Source: Marinobacter mobilis (GTDB lineage: Bacteria; Pseudomonadota; Gammaproteobacteria; Pseudomonadales; Oleiphilaceae). From it: 64,000 bases of DNA. The stretch lies in contig NZ_FNNE01000002.1 in the NCBI RefSeq assembly GCF_900106945.1, forward strand, positions 372,001-436,000, given 5' to 3'. The position numbers were made by a program, and so were the translations under genes. Of this stretch, positions 1-12,506 are shown piece after piece. Numbering within the stretch: position 1 is the first letter of the stretch; the number at the start of each line of letters is the position of its first letter. The notes under the pieces were generated by a model that was not told the DNA's origin, searched no databases, and saw only the letters and a program-made list of their open reading frames with translations.

Positions 1-1
1 G

Positions 2-802
2 ATTGTAGCGGGGGACCGCGGATATGGCGGCGCTGCGTTATTGGCCGCCGAGGCCGCCATACGCAGTGGTGCCGGACTGGTCACCCTGGCAACGCGGCCG
101 GAACATGTGATGCCCGCGCTGGCGCGGTGTCCGTCGGTGATGGCTCAGGGCGTGATTCATGGTTCGGAGCTGGCGCCGCTGCTGGCGAGAGCGTCGCTGG
201 TCGTCTGTGGTCCCGGGCTTGGGCAATCGTCCTGGGGGCAGCAAATGCTGCAGCAGGTCGTATCCAGCGGCAAGCCGCAGGTGCTGGACGCAGATGCGCT
301 GAATTTATTGTCGCAGCGGGTTCCGGTTACGGCCAGCAACCACATCCTGACGCCCCACCCGGGTGAGGCTGCGCGGCTGTTGGGGCTGACTGCGGCGGAA
401 GTCGAAGCGGACAGGCTCGCTGCGGCCGCACGAATCCAGCAGGAGTATGGCGGGACTGTATTGCTCAAAGGGGCGGGTACCGTGGTGACCGATGGCACGG
501 AATTCGTCATCGTTGATGGTCGTAATCCGGGTATGGCGACCGGTGGTATGGGTGATGTGCTGTCGGGTATGATTGGCAGCTTGCTGGCCCAGCTGGATTC
601 GCCGCTACAGGCAGCGACCATGGCTGCAGCACTGCACCTGGCGAGTGCTGATCGGGCCTCGCAGGTGAAAGGCTACATGGGGCTGATCCCCAATGATGTG
701 ATTGATACGCTGCCGCGGATGCTGGCCGATGCCGAAAGGCTGGCGGCCCGACGCTTACGGGCGGGTTTAAAGGGAATCGATGATGCCGTTGACGGCGAGT
801 GA
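2..802 (+). CDS. nnrD: ADP-dependent NAD(P)H-hydrate dehydratase, C-terminal part (5' end cut by window)
   Basis: The reading frame is open from the first bases of the window, so this is the downstream part of a longer gene. It matches the C-terminal kinase-like domain of the bifunctional Nnr (YjeF) protein, which dehydrates the damaged cofactor NAD(P)HX back to NAD(P)H using ADP. The glycine-rich start (GDRGYGGA), ILTPHPGEAARLL and the family signature GMATGGMGDVLSG near the middle are all visible. An N-terminal epimerase domain probably lies outside the window but cannot be seen. The end overlaps tsaE by 23 bases, as in the yjeF-yjeE arrangement of enterobacteria. Confidence 0.93.
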   Translation: MVAGDRGYGGAALLAAEAAIRSGAGLVTLATRPEHVMPALARCPSVMAQGVIHGSELAPLLARASLVVCGPGLGQSSWGQQMLQQVVSSGKPQVLDADALNLLSQRVPVTASNHILTPHPGEAARLLGLTAAEVEADRLAAAARIQQEYGGTVLLKGAGTVVTDGTEFVIVDGRNPGMATGGMGDVLSGMIGSLLAQLDSPLQAATMAAALHLASADRASQVKGYMGLIPNDVIDTLPRMLADAERLAARRLRAGLKGIDDAVDGE

Positions 803-1286
803 TACGGTCAGCTGCACAGTAGTGCTGGCCGATGAACAGGCAACCGAGGCTTTGGGTTCGGCGATTGCCGGACAGGTGCGTGCCAGCGGCGAAGGTCTCA
901 CGGTGTTTCTCGAAGGTAATCTGGGGATGGGCAAGACCACCCTCAGTCGTGGGCTGTTGCGGGGGCTGGGTCATAACGGCTCGGTCAAAAGCCCAACCTA
1001 CACCTTGGTTGAGCCCTACGAGCATTTAACGCCAGCGGCGTACCATTTCGATCTTTATCGGCTGGGCGATCCGGAAGAGCTGGAGTACATGGGGATCCGC
1101 GATTATTTCCTGGGTCACGATGTCTGTCTTATCGAATGGGCAGAACGAGGGCAGGGAGTGCTGCCCGAGCCGGACCTGATTGTTCGGCTGGAGCCTCATG
1201 GGCGAGGTCGGGTCGCCCACCTCAACGGCGGGAGCCCTCGCGGCCGTGGGGTGGTGCAGGCGATTGGGGCCGGACATGTGGTCTGA
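780..1286 (+). CDS. tsaE: tRNA threonylcarbamoyladenosine biosynthesis ATPase TsaE
   Basis: TsaE is the small ATPase that works with TsaB and TsaD to make t6A37 in ANN-decoding tRNAs. The 168-residue product has the P-loop GNLGMGKTT (about residues 46-54), the SPTYTLVEPY segment and the YHFDLYRL motif typical of the family, then IEWAERG. Length is slightly above the usual 150-155 residues because of a variable tail. Two adjacent ATG codons start the frame inside the end of nnrD, suggesting translational coupling. A gene in this position next to nnrD and amiB is the classical yjeE location. Confidence 0.94.
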   Translation: MMPLTASDTVSCTVVLADEQATEALGSAIAGQVRASGEGLTVFLEGNLGMGKTTLSRGLLRGLGHNGSVKSPTYTLVEPYEHLTPAAYHFDLYRLGDPEELEYMGIRDYFLGHDVCLIEWAERGQGVLPEPDLIVRLEPHGRGRVAHLNGGSPRGRGVVQAIGAGHVV

Positions 1287-1318
1287 ACGAATCATTAGGG
1301 TGTGATTGGGAAATCAGG

Positions 1319-2701
1319 ATGGGAAAGTACCTCAACGGATCATTCTGCCATCGGGCCTCCCGGAAGCTGCGGGGCGCTGCGCTGCTGCTGGTTTGCTGGC
1401 CGCTCTGGATCAGCTCGGCCATGGCCGGCTCCTCCATCGAGGGTGCCCGGATCTGGCCGGCGCCGGATCATACCCGCCTGGTGTTCGATACCTCGACTCC
1501 GGTGGAGCACAACATTTTTGCCCTGGAAAACCCGGCCCGGCTGGTGATCGACATCAGTAATGCGAATCTGGCGGCTGATTTTTCGACGCTGGACCTGTCA
1601 GGCACGCCTATTCAGCGCATTCGCAGTGCAGCCAGGAATGGCTCCGACTTGCGGGTTGTGCTTGATCTGAGAAGCGATGTGCAGCCTCGCAGTTTTCAGT
1701 TGGACCCCAACCAGTCCTACGGTCACCGGCTGGTGCTGGACCTGCTTGGCAGCGGTGCCGGAACTCGCACCAGTGAGCCGGTACAGCCGACGTTGTCCGA
1801 TAACGGCTCTGGCAGGCGGGACATCATCGTCGTAGTCGATGCGGGTCACGGCGGCGAGGATCCTGGCGCAATCGGGCCGTCAGGCACTCGAGAAAAGGAT
1901 GTGGTTCTGCGTCTGGCCCGGGCCCTGGCTGAGAAGATTGAAAGTCAGCCAGGCTACACGGCGCGTTTAACCCGTGATGGCGACTACTATGTTGATTTGC
2001 GCAGCCGAACCCTGCTGGCCCGTCGCCACAATGCCGACCTGTTTGTGTCGGTTCACGCGGATGCCTTCCGTACCTCGCAACCCCGCGGCGCGTCGGTCTT
2101 TGCTCTGTCCCAGCGCGGAGCGACCAGTGAAACGGCTCGCTGGCTGGCGCGCAGTGAAAATCGTTCTGACCTGATTGGTGGTTCCGGTGGTGTCTCACTG
2201 GACGGCAAGGATGATACGCTTGCTGGTGTCCTCCTTGATCTGTCGATGACCGCCAGTATCAACGCCAGCATCGGAGTGGGTGATTATGTGCTTCGGAATC
2301 TGGAGCAGGTCACCCGGTTGCACAAATCTGGGGTAGAACAGGCGGCTTTCGTGGTGCTCAAGTCTCCGGATATCCCGTCCATTCTTGTGGAGGCCGGTTT
2401 TATCTCCAACCCTCAGGAGGAGCGTAACCTCGGTAGTGCGAATTATCGGGAGCGACTGGCAAATGCTGTCTTTAAGGGGGTTGAGGATTACTTCAACCAA
2501 ACGCCGCCGCCGGGAACCCTGGTGGCCTGGCAGAAGCGTCAGTCGACCGGCGGCACGAGTCATTATCAGATCCGGCGCGGTGATACGCTGTCTGCTGTTG
2601 CGCGGGATAATCGCACCACCGTGCGGGAATTGATGCAATACAACGGCCTCTCCGACGATCGCGTGGTGGTGGGCCAAACCATTCGCATTCCGGCGTCCTG
2701 A
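1319..2701 (+). CDS. amiB: N-acetylmuramoyl-L-alanine amidase, AmiB type with LysM domain
   Basis: Periplasmic zinc amidase that cleaves septal peptidoglycan during daughter-cell separation. From the ATG at 1319 the protein has 460 residues: a signal peptide ending near AMA, an N-terminal AMIN domain for septal targeting, an Amidase_3 catalytic domain with [11 protein letters not shown] (zinc histidine about residue 177) and the catalytic glutamate in [10 protein letters not shown] (about residue 358), and a C-terminal LysM module starting [13 protein letters not shown]. The frame is open further upstream to 1136, but that stretch overlaps tsaE, looks nothing like protein sequence and precedes the signal peptide, so the downstream ATG is preferred. 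The LysM tail resembles the pseudomonad rather than the E. coli enzyme. Confidence 0.93.
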   Translation: MGKYLNGSFCHRASRKLRGAALLLVCWPLWISSAMAGSSIEGARIWPAPDHTRLVFDTSTPVEHNIFALENPARLVIDISNANLAADFSTLDLSGTPIQRIRSAARNGSDLRVVLDLRSDVQPRSFQLDPNQSYGHRLVLDLLGSGAGTRTSEPVQPTLSDNGSGRRDIIVVVDAGHGGEDPGAIGPSGTREKDVVLRLARALAEKIESQPGYTARLTRDGDYYVDLRSRTLLARRHNADLFVSVHADAFRTSQPRGASVFALSQRGATSETARWLARSENRSDLIGGSGGVSLDGKDDTLAGVLLDLSMTASINASIGVGDYVLRNLEQVTRLHKSGVEQAAFVVLKSPDIPSILVEAGFISNPQEERNLGSANYRERLANAVFKGVEDYFNQTPPPGTLVAWQKRQSTGGTSHYQIRRGDTLSAVARDNRTTVRELMQYNGLSDDRVVVGQTIRIPAS

Positions 2702-2771
2702 TCCCTGCTCCAGTAAGGCGTTGTCACACCCGGCCGGGGCGGATTTCGAGTCTGCCCCGACTCCCACCTTC

Positions 2772-2780
2772 TGTTATCAT
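2772..2780 (+). promoter_or_regulatory. Extended -10 promoter candidate for mutL
   Basis: In the 133-base gap between amiB and mutL the sequence TGTTATCAT fits an extended -10 element (TG, one base, then TATCAT with five of six consensus bases). No good -35 lies at the right distance, as is usual for extended -10 promoters. It would start transcription near 2787, about 50 bases upstream of the mutL ATG. Inferred from sequence only. Confidence 0.4.
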
Positions 2781-2834
2781 TCCGGCCAAGAAGCCGATAC
2801 ACCCGCTGTCAGTTTAAAGAGGCCCATCCGGACC

Positions 2835-4745
2835 ATGTCTGTGATCAAACTGTTGTCCCCCCGACTTGCCAACCAGATCGCCGCCGGTGAGGTCGTCGAA
2901 CGCCCGGCCTCGGTGCTCAAAGAGTTGGTGGAGAACGCCCTGGATGCGGGGGCCGGTAATATTGATGTGGATGTCGAACAGGGCGGGGTAAAACTGATCC
3001 GGGTGCGTGACAACGGATCCGGGATCAGCGAGGGCGATCTGCCGCTGGCCCTCAGTCGCCATGCCACCAGCAAGATTTCCAGTCTGGAAGATCTGGAGGC
3101 TGTGGGGTCGCTGGGGTTTCGCGGTGAGGCCCTGGCCAGTATCAGTTCAGTCTCACGGCTGGCGCTGACCTCGCGCACGGAGGAGCAGGAGGCGGCCTCC
3201 AGGGTTGAGGTTGAGGGGCGTGATATGGATGCCCGGTTGTCTCCGGCGGCCCATCCGGTTGGTACAACGGTCGAGGTTCGCGACCTGTTCTTCAACACCC
3301 CCGCGCGACGCAAGTTCCTGCGCACTGAAAAAACCGAGTTCGGTCATCTCGAAGAGTGCCTGCGGCGTCAGGCGCTTGGCCGGTTTGATACCGGGTTTAC
3401 CCTCCGTCATAACCAGAAAGTGGTTCAGAGCTTGCGCCCGGCGCCCACCCAGCTGGACCGGGAACGGAGAATTGGCGCGCTGTGCGGGCAGAAATTCATA
3501 GATAATGCCGTGGTGATTGATGCCGAAGCCATTGGTTTGCGGTTGTGGGGCTGGGTGGCGCTTCCCACGTTTTCACGCAGCCAGGCTGATCTGCAGTATT
3601 TCTTCGTCAACAACCGGGTAATCCGTGACCGCCTGGTGGCCCACGCCGTTCGGCAGGCCTATCGCGATGTGCTGTACAACAATCGCCATCCGGCTTTTGT
3701 GCTTTATCTGGAGGTTGACCCGGCAACGGTGGATGTCAATGTGCATCCCACCAAGCATGAAGTCCGCTTCCGCGATGGTCGCCTGGTGCATGACTTTATT
3801 TTCCGGACCCTGCACAAGGCGCTGGCGGATGTTCGCCCGGATGATCATCTGCGCGGTGCTGTCGCTCAGTCCTTGGGGCGTGATACCGGTGCGGTGGAAG
3901 GTGCGAATGCTGAAGTCGGGCGGTTGGCGGAGGCTGCCATCGCGGCACCTGCGCAGAGCGCCTTTGCCGGATCTCACGCGCAGCCTCCCCAGAAAACCTG
4001 GGAAGCCCGCGACCAGATGGCCTTCTACCAGTCATTGAATCAAGGTGGCGGAGTGGCCGCCCGGTCCTCTGCGGAGCCCATGCAATCAGCCGCGCCCGTG
4101 TCTGATGGTGAACCATTCCGGGGGCAGGTCATGCCAACGCCGCCGCAGACTGATGGTGACGAGCCGCCGTTGGGGTATGCGATTGCCCAGTTGCACGGTA
4201 TCTATATTCTGGCCCAGACCCGCCAGGGCATGATCGTGGTGGACATGCATGCCGCCCACGAGCGAATCACCTACGAGCGAATGAAACTGGCGCTGGATGC
4301 CGAAAACCTTAAAAGCCAGCCGTTACTGGTGCCCCTGTCTATGGCGGTCAGCCAGAAGGAGGCGGCTCTGGCGGAAAGTCATGGTGACGAGTTGCAGCGT
4401 CTTGGACTGTTGATTGAGCGGATTGGTCCTGAAACCGTTGCGGTACGTCAGGTGCCAACCCTGCTTCGCAATGCCGATACCGAGCAGCTGGTCCGCGATG
4501 TACTGGCCGACCTGATCGAGAATGGCCAGAGCGACCGAATTGAGGCGGTGACGCACGAACTGTTGGGAACCATGGCCTGTCATGGTGCCGTCAGGGCGAA
4601 TCGGCAGCTGACCATCCCGGAAATGAACGCTCTGCTGCGGGATATGGAAGCCACCGAGCGGAGTGGTCAGTGTAATCACGGCCGGCCCACCTGGACTCTG
4701 GTTACCATGTCCGAACTGGACAAACTGTTCCTGAGGGGGCGCTGA
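2835..4745 (+). CDS. mutL: DNA mismatch repair protein MutL
   Basis: MutL couples MutS mismatch recognition to strand incision. The 636-residue protein starts [20 protein letters not shown] and carries the GHKL ATPase motifs [14 protein letters not shown] and SLGFRGEAL, a transducer domain, a low-complexity linker around residues 350-450 and a C-terminal dimerisation domain. The C-terminal domain shows [12 protein letters not shown] (from D470), [10 protein letters not shown] (about 581) and CNHGRP (about 613), close to the three motifs of endonuclease-type MutL proteins. A TTG at 2721 would add 38 unrelated residues and was rejected. The stop overlaps the miaA start (TGATG), so the two are probably translated together. 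Confidence 0.96.
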   Translation: MSVIKLLSPRLANQIAAGEVVERPASVLKELVENALDAGAGNIDVDVEQGGVKLIRVRDNGSGISEGDLPLALSRHATSKISSLEDLEAVGSLGFRGEALASISSVSRLALTSRTEEQEAASRVEVEGRDMDARLSPAAHPVGTTVEVRDLFFNTPARRKFLRTEKTEFGHLEECLRRQALGRFDTGFTLRHNQKVVQSLRPAPTQLDRERRIGALCGQKFIDNAVVIDAEAIGLRLWGWVALPTFSRSQADLQYFFVNNRVIRDRLVAHAVRQAYRDVLYNNRHPAFVLYLEVDPATVDVNVHPTKHEVRFRDGRLVHDFIFRTLHKALADVRPDDHLRGAVAQSLGRDTGAVEGANAEVGRLAEAAIAAPAQSAFAGSHAQPPQKTWEARDQMAFYQSLNQGGGVAARSSAEPMQSAAPVSDGEPFRGQVMPTPPQTDGDEPPLGYAIAQLHGIYILAQTRQGMIVVDMHAAHERITYERMKLALDAENLKSQPLLVPLSMAVSQKEAALAESHGDELQRLGLLIERIGPETVAVRQVPTLLRNADTEQLVRDVLADLIENGQSDRIEAVTHELLGTMACHGAVRANRQLTIPEMNALLRDMEATERSGQCNHGRPTWTLVTMSELDKLFLRGR

Positions 4746-5782
4746 TGCAGGTGGAAGGGGAGCGCACAGAGTCCCGGTCCCTGCCTCCGGCGATTTTCCT
4801 GATGGGACCGACGGCTTCGGGCAAGACCGATCTGGCCATGGCGCTGTGTCAGCATCTGCCCTGCGAGCTGATCAGTGTGGACTCGGCGTTGATCTATCGG
4901 GAGATGGATATCGGCACCGCCAAGCCGACCGCGGAGGAACTGGTGCGGGCACCGCACCGGCTGATTGATATCTGTGATCCGGCTGAAACCTATTCGGCTG
5001 CGGATTTCCGTCGGGATGCCCTGCGGGAGATGGCGGAGATTACCGCTAAAGGTCGTATTCCGCTTTTGGTGGGCGGGACTATGATGTACTTCAAGGCATT
5101 ACTGCAGGGTATGTCGGATTTGCCGTCGGCGAACCCGGAGCTGCGGCGTGAGCTGGAGCAGGAGGCCGAACAGCGGGGGTGGCCGGCCCTGCACGACGAG
5201 TTGGCTCGGCTTGATCCGATTGCCGCCGGGTTGATTCACCCCAATAATCGCCAGCGACTGCTGCGGGCATTGGAGGTGATCCGGTTGAGCGGCCAGCCGA
5301 TTTCTGCGTTGTGGCGGGCCGACAAAGACGGTGCAGGCCAAAATTCGGGGGAGATTACGAATTACCCCTATTTCACGCAGTGGCAGGCAGACGAATCGTC
5401 AACACTGCCGTATACTGTTATTCAGCTTGCGATTGCTCCTTCCGAAAGACGCGTGCTCCATGAAAGAATCCAGCTCCGTTTCCAGAAAATGCTGGAAGGC
5501 GGGTTTCTGGATGAGGTTCGGGCGCTGATGGCGCGAGGCGATTTGTCTGCGGACTTGCCCTCTATGCGCTGTGTTGGTTATCGCCAGGCCTGGGCCTATT
5601 TGGCCGGAGAGTATGACCAGCAAGAGATGATTGCGAAGTCGGTCGCTGCCACCCGACAACTGGCCAAACGTCAGTTAACCTGGTTGCGGAAATGGCCGGA
5701 TGTAAGCTGGCTCGACTCCGAGTCTGGGCAAAATGTCGAGGCGGCCTTGAAAATTATCGGGTTACCCACCACATTTAACTGA
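4745..5782 (+). CDS. miaA: tRNA dimethylallyltransferase MiaA
   Basis: Transfers a dimethylallyl group to N6 of A37 in tRNAs reading UNN codons, the substrate later methylthiolated by MiaB (gene at 38.1-39.4 kb). The 345-residue protein has the P-loop GPTASGKT (about 21-28), the substrate motif [33 protein letters not shown], and near the end [17 protein letters not shown] segment around residues 200-220 ([10 protein letters not shown]...) is an insertion relative to shorter homologues. The ATG overlaps the mutL stop codon and hfq follows after 43 bases, as in E. coli. Confidence 0.96.
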   Translation: MQVEGERTESRSLPPAIFLMGPTASGKTDLAMALCQHLPCELISVDSALIYREMDIGTAKPTAEELVRAPHRLIDICDPAETYSAADFRRDALREMAEITAKGRIPLLVGGTMMYFKALLQGMSDLPSANPELRRELEQEAEQRGWPALHDELARLDPIAAGLIHPNNRQRLLRALEVIRLSGQPISALWRADKDGAGQNSGEITNYPYFTQWQADESSTLPYTVIQLAIAPSERRVLHERIQLRFQKMLEGGFLDEVRALMARGDLSADLPSMRCVGYRQAWAYLAGEYDQQEMIAKSVAATRQLAKRQLTWLRKWPDVSWLDSESGQNVEAALKIIGLPTTFN

Positions 5783-5825
5783 ATTAATGACGATCTGAAT
5801 TACTTCAATAACAGGAGAAAATAAC

Positions 5826-6074
5826 ATGTCAAAAGGGCACTCTCTACAAGACCCTTACCTTAACGCACTGCGCAAGGAACGTATTCCGGTATCCATCTTC
5901 CTGGTCAATGGAATCAAGCTTCAGGGCCAGATCGAATCTTTTGATCAGTTCGTGATCCTGCTGAAAAATACGGTAAGCCAGATGGTTTACAAGCACGCTA
6001 TTTCTACCGTTGTGCCAGCCCGCAATGTCCGGATTCCTCAACAGAACCCGGCTGGAGAAGACGCTGAAGGCTGA
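5826..6074 (+). CDS. hfq: RNA chaperone Hfq
   Basis: Hexameric Sm-like RNA-binding protein that pairs small RNAs with mRNAs. The 82-residue product keeps the full core: [29 protein letters not shown], the Sm1 strand segment, and the Sm2 motif [12 protein letters not shown]. The C-terminal tail is short ([12 protein letters not shown]), as in pseudomonads rather than in E. coli, whose tail is about 20 residues longer. A strong ribosome-binding site (AGGAGAAA) precedes the ATG. It lies between miaA and hflX, its usual place. Confidence 0.97.
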   Translation: MSKGHSLQDPYLNALRKERIPVSIFLVNGIKLQGQIESFDQFVILLKNTVSQMVYKHAISTVVPARNVRIPQQNPAGEDAEG

Positions 6075-6112
6075 TTTTATTCTTTCGGCAACCCGGCGTT
6101 CTAGCCAGTTTT

Positions 6113-6161
6113 CACCCGCTCTTTCTGGGCCCGTCGTGTGCGGTTTTCAGGGAAGCGGGTG
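6113..6161 (+). other. Hairpin in the hfq-hflX spacer
   Basis: CACCCGCT (6113-6120) pairs with AGCGGGTG (6154-6161) across a 33-base loop, directly downstream of hfq and upstream of hflX. The right arm is followed by a T-rich but interrupted stretch, so it could be a weak attenuator or a stabiliser of the hfq transcript 3' end. No function can be shown from the sequence. Confidence 0.25.
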
Positions 6162-6201
6162 TTTGCATTTCTATGACTTGAGATTTTGGAGTTGATAGCC
6201 C

Positions 6202-7512
6202 TTGTTTGAGCGTCCTGATGTTGGTGAACGGGCGGTCCTGGTTCATATCGATTTCTCTTCCCACAATGAGGGGGAGGATCTGGGCGAATTCGCCGAACTG
6301 GTCGCTTCCGCCGGCGTAGAGGCTGTGGCCACCGTAACCGGTTCCCGCAACCAGCCCAGTTCCCGCCTGTTTGTGGGGGAAGGTAAGCTGGAAGAAATCG
6401 AGCAGGCCGTAGAGCTCTCCGAAGCGGATGTGGTGCTGTTCAATCACGCCCTCAGTCCAAGCCAGGAACGAAACCTGGAAAGGCAGCTGAAGTGTCGTGT
6501 ACTCGACCGCACCGGTGTAATCCTCGATATTTTTGCCCAACGCGCGCGTACCCATGAAGGCAAGCTGCAGGTAGAGCTGGCCCAGCTCGAACATATGTCC
6601 ACACGGCTGGTGCGGGGGTGGACACACCTGGAGCGCCAGAAAGGGGGGATTGGTCTGCGTGGTCCCGGTGAGACCCAGCTTGAAACCGATCGCCGCCTGC
6701 TGCGGGAGCGGATCAAATCGATTCACCGTCGCCTGGCCCGGGTTCGCCGGCAGCGTGATCAGGGGCGTCGTGCAAGGCAGCGGGCGGACATCCCCACGGT
6801 GTCCCTGGTGGGTTACACCAATGCGGGCAAGTCGACTCTGTTCAATCGCCTGACGTCCTCGTCGGTCTATGCTGCCAATCAGCTCTTTGCGACCCTGGAT
6901 CCCACCCTCCGGCGGCTGGAGCTGCCGGATATAGGAGCGGTGGTGTTTGCCGATACGGTGGGTTTCATCCGCCATTTGCCACACAAACTGGTTGAGGCGT
7001 TTCGGGCGACGCTCGAGGAAACCACCGATGCGACCCTTTTGCTGCATGTGATTGACTGCAGTGACGAGCGCCGCGACGACAATATTGATCAGGTCGAGCA
7101 GGTTCTGATGGAAATCGGAGCCGATGAAGTGCCAGTGCTCCAGGTATTCAACAAGATTGATTTGCTGGAAGACTTTCAGCCGCGAATTGATCGCAATGAA
7201 GACGGCGTGCCGGTCCGGGTTTGGGTGTCGGCGATTACCGGAGCCGGAATGGATGAGCTCCAGGACGCTGTGGTAGAGCGGCTGGCAGAGGATGTGGTTC
7301 ATCACTTTGTGGTGCTTGAGCCCGCTGACGGCAGGTTCCGCTCGCTGTTGCATCAGGCCGGAGCGGTGCTGTCTGAACAGCATCTGGATAATGGCGATGG
7401 GGTCGTCGAAGTTCGCCTTCAGGAGCGGGACTGGTTACAGTTGATCAGACGGGCGGGCAAAGATCCCGCCACCATACGCTACGCTCAGTCAGGGGGAGCG
7501 GAGCAAGGGTAA
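6202..7512 (+). CDS. hflX: Ribosome-associated GTPase HflX
   Basis: GTPase that splits stalled or heat-damaged 70S ribosomes. The 436-residue protein begins at a TTG with MFERPDVGERAVLVHIDF, aligned with the known HflX N-terminus, and GGAG lies a suitable distance upstream. It has the HflX N-terminal domain (GSRNQPSSRLFVGEGKLEEI), the glycine-rich GGIGLRGPGETQLE segment, and a G domain with GYTNAGKST (about 204-212), DTVGFIRHLPH and NKID. hflK follows after 76 bases. Confidence 0.95.
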   Translation: MFERPDVGERAVLVHIDFSSHNEGEDLGEFAELVASAGVEAVATVTGSRNQPSSRLFVGEGKLEEIEQAVELSEADVVLFNHALSPSQERNLERQLKCRVLDRTGVILDIFAQRARTHEGKLQVELAQLEHMSTRLVRGWTHLERQKGGIGLRGPGETQLETDRRLLRERIKSIHRRLARVRRQRDQGRRARQRADIPTVSLVGYTNAGKSTLFNRLTSSSVYAANQLFATLDPTLRRLELPDIGAVVFADTVGFIRHLPHKLVEAFRATLEETTDATLLLHVIDCSDERRDDNIDQVEQVLMEIGADEVPVLQVFNKIDLLEDFQPRIDRNEDGVPVRVWVSAITGAGMDELQDAVVERLAEDVVHHFVVLEPADGRFRSLLHQAGAVLSEQHLDNGDGVVEVRLQERDWLQLIRRAGKDPATIRYAQSGGAEQG

Positions 7513-7523
7513 GCTACTGGCTA

Positions 7524-7552
7524 TTGCCGTAGCTCTTATAACCCCCTAGTAT
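7524..7552 (+). promoter_or_regulatory. Candidate sigma-70 promoter upstream of hflK
   Basis: TTGCCG (7524-7529) and TAGTAT (7547-7552) are separated by 17 bases in the 76-base hflX-hflK gap. The -10 matches five and the -35 four of six consensus bases. This would give hflKC its own transcript beside read-through from hflX. Prediction only. Confidence 0.33.
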
Positions 7553-7588
7553 TTGCAGCCATCAGACTAGATTGGAACGGAGAGCAAT

Positions 7589-8791
7589 ATGGCCTGGAAC
7601 GAACCGGGTGGAAATCGCAACGACAATGATCCATGGGGATCAGGCGGTCGTCGTGGCGGTGATGATCAGGGACCACCAGATTTGGATGAGGCGCTGAAAA
7701 GAGGTCTCGACCGTCTGAACAAGCTGCTGGGCGGTAAGGGCGGAAAAGCCGGAGGTCCTGGTAGTACGGGCGATAACAAAGGGGGTAGCGGGTTTGGCGC
7801 GATGTTTGCGCTGGCCGCGATCCTGTTGGTTGGTTACATCACTTTTCAGTCCTTCTACACCGTCGACGAACAGGAGCGCGCCGTTGTTTTGCGCTTCGGT
7901 GAGTACCACAAGACCGAGAACCCGGGTCTGCGTTTCAAGGTGCCGTTGATTGACGACGTGACCAAGGTTCGGGTGACTAACGTTCGTAATGCCGAATCCC
8001 GTGGCCAGATGCTGACCCAGGACGAAAACCTGGTTACCGTCGAGCTTCAGGTTCAGTACCGGGTGTCCAGTGCCAGGGATTATGTCCTCAATGTCCGTGA
8101 TTCAAACGAGGCCCTGGCCTACGCTACTGACAGCGCCCTGCGTCACGAAGTCGGCAGTTCGCAGCTGGATGGTGTTCTGACCGAAGGACGGGCTGAACTC
8201 GCGGTGCGGGTTGAGCAGCGGCTGCAGAGCTTCCTGGAAGACTATGGAACGGGCCTGGAAATTGTTCGGGTCAACGTCGAAAGCACACAGCCGCCGGCAC
8301 CGGTACAGGACTCGTTCCGCGAAGTTCAGCGGGCGCGGGAAGACGAGCAGCGCCTGAAGGAAGAAGCGGAAACCTATCGCAACAAGGTGGTTCCAGAGGC
8401 TCGTGGTCAGGCGCAGCGTATGGTTGAGGAAGCCTCAGCCTACCGGGCCGAAGTGATCGAGCGTGCCAACGGTGAAACCTCCCGCTTCCTCGCCATGCTG
8501 GAAGTCTATCAGCAGGCTCCGGGGGTGACCCGCGAGCGGATGTATCTGCAGGCGCTGGAAACGGTGATGTCCAACACCAGCAAGATCCTGATCGATACCG
8601 AGGGTGGCAACAACATGATGTACCTGCCGCTGGACCAGCTGGTGAATCGTTCGGGCGCAGCAGCGCGCAGCGAGAGCACTCTGGGTAACCCCCAGTCCTC
8701 AATGACCGAAAGCGATATTCGCTCCCTGACTGACCGTGTCATGCAGGAGCTCCAGGATCGCCAGTCCAGTACCGTACGGAGGGGGAGATAA
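7589..8791 (+). CDS. hflK: FtsH protease modulator HflK
   Basis: Membrane SPFH/prohibitin-family protein that forms a complex with HflC around the FtsH protease and limits its access to membrane substrates. The 400-residue protein has a glycine- and charge-rich cytoplasmic N-terminus (MAWNEPGGNRNDNDPWG), one transmembrane helix at about residues 70-88, then the SPFH domain (VDEQERAVVLRFGEYH...) and a long charged coiled-coil region (EDEQRLKEEAETYRNKV). It ends two bases before the hflC start, so the two partners are translated in tandem. Confidence 0.95.
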   Translation: MAWNEPGGNRNDNDPWGSGGRRGGDDQGPPDLDEALKRGLDRLNKLLGGKGGKAGGPGSTGDNKGGSGFGAMFALAAILLVGYITFQSFYTVDEQERAVVLRFGEYHKTENPGLRFKVPLIDDVTKVRVTNVRNAESRGQMLTQDENLVTVELQVQYRVSSARDYVLNVRDSNEALAYATDSALRHEVGSSQLDGVLTEGRAELAVRVEQRLQSFLEDYGTGLEIVRVNVESTQPPAPVQDSFREVQRAREDEQRLKEEAETYRNKVVPEARGQAQRMVEEASAYRAEVIERANGETSRFLAMLEVYQQAPGVTRERMYLQALETVMSNTSKILIDTEGGNNMMYLPLDQLVNRSGAAARSESTLGNPQSSMTESDIRSLTDRVMQELQDRQSSTVRRGR

Positions 8792-8793
8792 TC

Positions 8794-9669
8794 ATGGGAC
8801 CTAAAGGTATTGTGGGTCTTGCAGGCACCCTGATTGTCGTCCTGCTGGTGTTATCGAGCGTCTATATCATTCCGGAAACTCACCGTGGCGTGTTACTGCG
8901 CTTTGGAGAGCTGATTGAGACTGATATCAAGGCGGGTATTCATTTCAAGGTGCCGGTGATTGATCAGGTGCGGCGGTTTGATGTGCGGGTGCTGACCAGC
9001 GATCTGCCCTCCAAACAATATCTGACCATCGAGAAGAAGCCCCTCGACGTGGATTCGTACATTGCCTGGCGTATCAGCAATGTGGATGAGTTCTATCGGG
9101 CGACCGGTGGTGATGAACTGCGGGCTCAGTCCCTGCTGTCTTCACGGGTCGACAATGGGCTGCGGGATGAATTCGGTGTTCGCACCATGCACGAGGTCGT
9201 TTCCGGTCAGCGTGATGAGTTGATGCACACTCTGCGTGACCGCGTTAACGAGACGTCTGTTACCGAATTCGGCATTGAGGTGCTGGATATCCGGGTCAAG
9301 GCCATTGAGCTGCCGGGGCAGGTAAGTGACAACGTCTATCGCCGGATGGCCACCGAACGGGAAAAGCTGGCGCAGGAATTCCGCTCCCGGGGTCGTGAGG
9401 CTGCCGAAGGCATTCGTGCCGATGCCGATCGCCAGCGTACCGTGATTCTGGCGGAAGCGTTTGCGAAGGCCGAGGAACTGCGCGGTGAGGGTGATGGTCA
9501 GGCAGCTTCAATCTATGCCGACGCCTACAGTTCCAACGAAGAGTTCTACAGCTTCTACCGGAGTCTGGAGGCCTATCAGAACACCTTTGCCAATCCGGAA
9601 GACCTGATGGTTATTGACGCTCAGAGTGAGTTTCTTCGCTTCCTGAAGAACCCCATGGGCACCAATTAA
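8794..9669 (+). CDS. hflC: FtsH protease modulator HflC
   Basis: Partner of HflK in the FtsH-regulating membrane complex. The 291-residue protein has a single N-terminal membrane anchor (about residues 6-25, GLAGTLIVVLLVLSSVYII), an SPFH domain beginning ETHRGVLLRFGEL, and a helical C-terminal part with REAAEGIRADADRQRTVILA. Only two bases separate it from hflK. A strong intrinsic terminator follows 17 bases downstream, making hflC the end of the amiB-hflC transcription block. Confidence 0.95.
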   Translation: MGPKGIVGLAGTLIVVLLVLSSVYIIPETHRGVLLRFGELIETDIKAGIHFKVPVIDQVRRFDVRVLTSDLPSKQYLTIEKKPLDVDSYIAWRISNVDEFYRATGGDELRAQSLLSSRVDNGLRDEFGVRTMHEVVSGQRDELMHTLRDRVNETSVTEFGIEVLDIRVKAIELPGQVSDNVYRRMATEREKLAQEFRSRGREAAEGIRADADRQRTVILAEAFAKAEELRGEGDGQAASIYADAYSSNEEFYSFYRSLEAYQNTFANPEDLMVIDAQSEFLRFLKNPMGTN

Positions 9670-9686
9670 TCTCTGGTTGACCACAG

Positions 9687-9719
9687 AAACCGGAATGTCC
9701 CTGGCATTCCGGTTTTTTT
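9687..9719 (+). terminator. Intrinsic terminator after hflC
   Basis: A perfect 11-bp stem, AAACCGGAATG (9687-9697) with CATTCCGGTTT (9705-9715), encloses a 7-base loop and runs into a T tract to 9719. It separates the hfl block from hisZ-purA. Confidence 0.9.
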
Positions 9720-9875
9720 GTGTGCGCTAACGGTGTAAAATTCCGCCGGTTTGGGAGTCGCTGGCGATTCCTGGGTCGCCTCTGGTTTTGTTCCGCTTCG
9801 GGCCTGGCCCTCAATTCTTTGAAATCCTGTGACCTCGACGTGTTGGTGCGGGATAACGACGGACACTAGAAACAC

Positions 9876-12432
<2,557 letters not shown>

Positions 12433-12462
12433 GCCTTAGTCAGGTTTCCTGAACCCGAATTA

Positions 12463-12490
12463 AAAAAGGCCAGCATCTGCTGGCCTTTTT
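12463..12490. terminator. Bidirectional terminator between purA and cmoB
   Basis: AAAAAGGCCAGCA (12463-12475) is complementary to TGCTGGCCTTTTT (12478-12490) with a tiny loop. The A run on one side and T run on the other let it serve both purA (+) and cmoB (-). Confidence 0.88.
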
Positions 12491-12506
12491 CGTTCCTGCG
12501 GTACGT

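Noticed and set aside
1136..1318. In-frame N-terminal extension of amiB inside tsaE
   Set aside because: Arg/Gly/Pro-rich translation of the tsaE coding strand in another frame; the signal peptide begins at the ATG at 1319.
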